DNA of 20,954 nucleotides from an uncultured Collinsella sp. (GTDB lineage Bacteria > Actinomycetota > Coriobacteriia > Coriobacteriales > Coriobacteriaceae): NCBI GenBank assembly GCA_900548935.1, contig URMR01000018.1, forward strand, positions 1-20,954, given 5' to 3'. This document shows, piece by piece, positions 20,092 to 20,954 of this stretch (positions within the stretch are counted from its first letter, which is position 1; the number at the start of each line of letters is the position of its first letter). A program made the translations under genes and the position numbers. Under the pieces are notes generated by a model. It did no database searches. It had not been told where the DNA came from and saw nothing but the letters and a program-made list of their open reading frames with translations.

Positions 20092-20954
20092 ATGGCATCT
20101 GCTGCGAAGCGTGACGGTCGCGCCGTGGTTACGACATGCGGGGGATGCTATGCCGATTGCGCCTTTGCAGCCCATGTTGAGGATGGGCGTGTGATGGCTG
20201 AGTTGCCGGTTGTGGGGCATCCGTGCGCGGCGCGTGCCCTGTGCGCCCGCGGACGGCATCGCCTGGCAATGCCGTTTGACGAGCGCGACCGCATTGTGCA
20301 CCCCATGCGACGCCGCCGAGATGGCTCGGGGTTCGATGCGATTACCTGGGACGAGGCGTTTGCTCAGATTGCCGAGCGCCTTTTGGGGATTGTTGACGGG
20401 CATGGTCCGCGTGCGCTGGGCATGACGCTCGGTGTTCCCTCGTTCGACCGCTACTGGGCGTATCGCCTTATGCATGCGCTGGGCTCGCCCAACGTGTACG
20501 GTGCCGACGGCGCCTGCGAGGTAAGCCGACTTACCGGTTGGGAGCACAGCCTGGGCTACAGCCCCGCCTCCGACCTAGCGCATACCGACTGCATCATGTA
20601 CCTGGGGCGTTCCATTGTCGATTCGTCAACGATGGGGGCCGTTGACGCGCTCAACGATGCACGCCGGCGCGGGGCGAAGATTATCGTGGTTGACCCCCGG
20701 CGCAGTGGCTCGGCCGCGCTTGCCGACCGCTGGCTGCGCGTGCGCCCGGGCTGCGACTTGGCGCTGCTGTTGGGTATTGTCCACGTGTTGATTGCCGAGG
20801 GCCTGTACGACCACGAGTTTGTTGCCCGCTACACCACGGGTTTTGACGAGCTGGCGCAGGCGGCCCGTGCTTGGACGCCCGAGTGGGCCGAGTCGATGTG
20901 TGACGTGCCTGCCGCAGAGATTGTTGCGACGGCGCGCGATCTGGCTGCCGCCGC
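20092..20954 (+). CDS. Molybdopterin oxidoreductase, N-terminal part (cut by window end)
   Basis: 287 codons are open to the window end without a stop. DMSO-reductase-family enzyme. The N-terminal [4Fe-4S] motif is C16-x2-C19-x3-C23-x27-C51 (TCGGCYADC ... HPCAARALC). The segment YGADGACEVSRLTGWEHSLGY places Cys142 where formate dehydrogenases carry Sec/Cys, so Cys142 is the probable molybdenum ligand. IIVVDPRRSGSAALAD is the cofactor-binding part typical of the family. No Tat signal precedes the cluster, so the visible N-terminus suggests a cytoplasmic enzyme. The ATG at 20092 follows GAAAGGGG. It could be a formate dehydrogenase or a polysulfide/thiosulfate/other oxyanion reductase; the missing C-terminal half and neighbours would decide. 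Confidence 0.8.
   Translation, partial: MASAAKRDGRAVVTTCGGCYADCAFAAHVEDGRVMAELPVVGHPCAARALCARGRHRLAMPFDERDRIVHPMRRRRDGSGFDAITWDEAFAQIAERLLGIVDGHGPRALGMTLGVPSFDRYWAYRLMHALGSPNVYGADGACEVSRLTGWEHSLGYSPASDLAHTDCIMYLGRSIVDSSTMGAVDALNDARRRGAKIIVVDPRRSGSAALADRWLRVRPGCDLALLLGIVHVLIAEGLYDHEFVARYTTGFDELAQAARAWTPEWAESMCDVPAAEIVATARDLAAA

Overview
The window looks like the chromosome of an anaerobic, high-GC actinobacterium of the Coriobacteriia, most like Collinsella. This is inference from base composition and gene content (a formate hydrogenlyase locus with a selenocysteine formate dehydrogenase, BrnQ, small toxin-antitoxin genes). No rRNA or taxonomic marker gene is present.

Left part (1-1874): the 3' end of a cysteine desulfurase gene with its terminator, a complete brnQ branched-chain amino acid carrier, then a small tRNA unit (Pro-TGG, Gly-TCC) with a consensus-like promoter and a strong terminator. 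Accessory stretch (about 1900-4130, genes on the minus strand): a two-domain protein with an AbiEi-like N-terminal half and a Vsr/DUF559-like nuclease half, and a RelB/DinJ-like antitoxin with a PIN-domain toxin partner. Two copies of a long perfect palindrome (arms of at least 23 nt, identical between copies, each with a 23-nt loop) lie just downstream of the nuclease-like gene and of the PIN gene, so they also bracket the nuclease-like gene. A divergent intergenic region (4125-4552) holds a palindromic operator candidate, a tandem repeat of possible regulator sites, a perfect 11-bp hairpin and a leader RNA with two mutually exclusive pairings.

Main part (4553-19969, plus strand): a compact formate hydrogenlyase operon of the Hyf (FHL-2) type: hydN-like ferredoxin, selenocysteine-containing fdhF (in-frame TGA at codon 140 with a SECIS-like hairpin), hyfA/hycB-like ferredoxin, five membrane subunits hyfB-hyfF, large hydrogenase subunit hyfG, ferredoxin-like hyfH, small subunit hyfI, maturation factor hyfJ/hycH, maturation protease hycI, and formate channel focA, closed by a strong terminator. 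The genes explain each other: FocA moves formate, FdhF oxidises it to CO2, the ferredoxin-like subunits carry electrons to the group 4 [NiFe] hydrogenase HyfG/HyfI, and HyfB-F form the membrane arm. All three antiporter-like subunits keep the Lys and Glu residues expected for ion translocation. hypA-F, selABCD and a FhlA/HyfR-type regulator are not in the window.

Right edge (20092-20954): the start of a second molybdopterin oxidoreductase, cut off by the window end, with a [4Fe-4S] motif and a probable cysteine molybdenum ligand.
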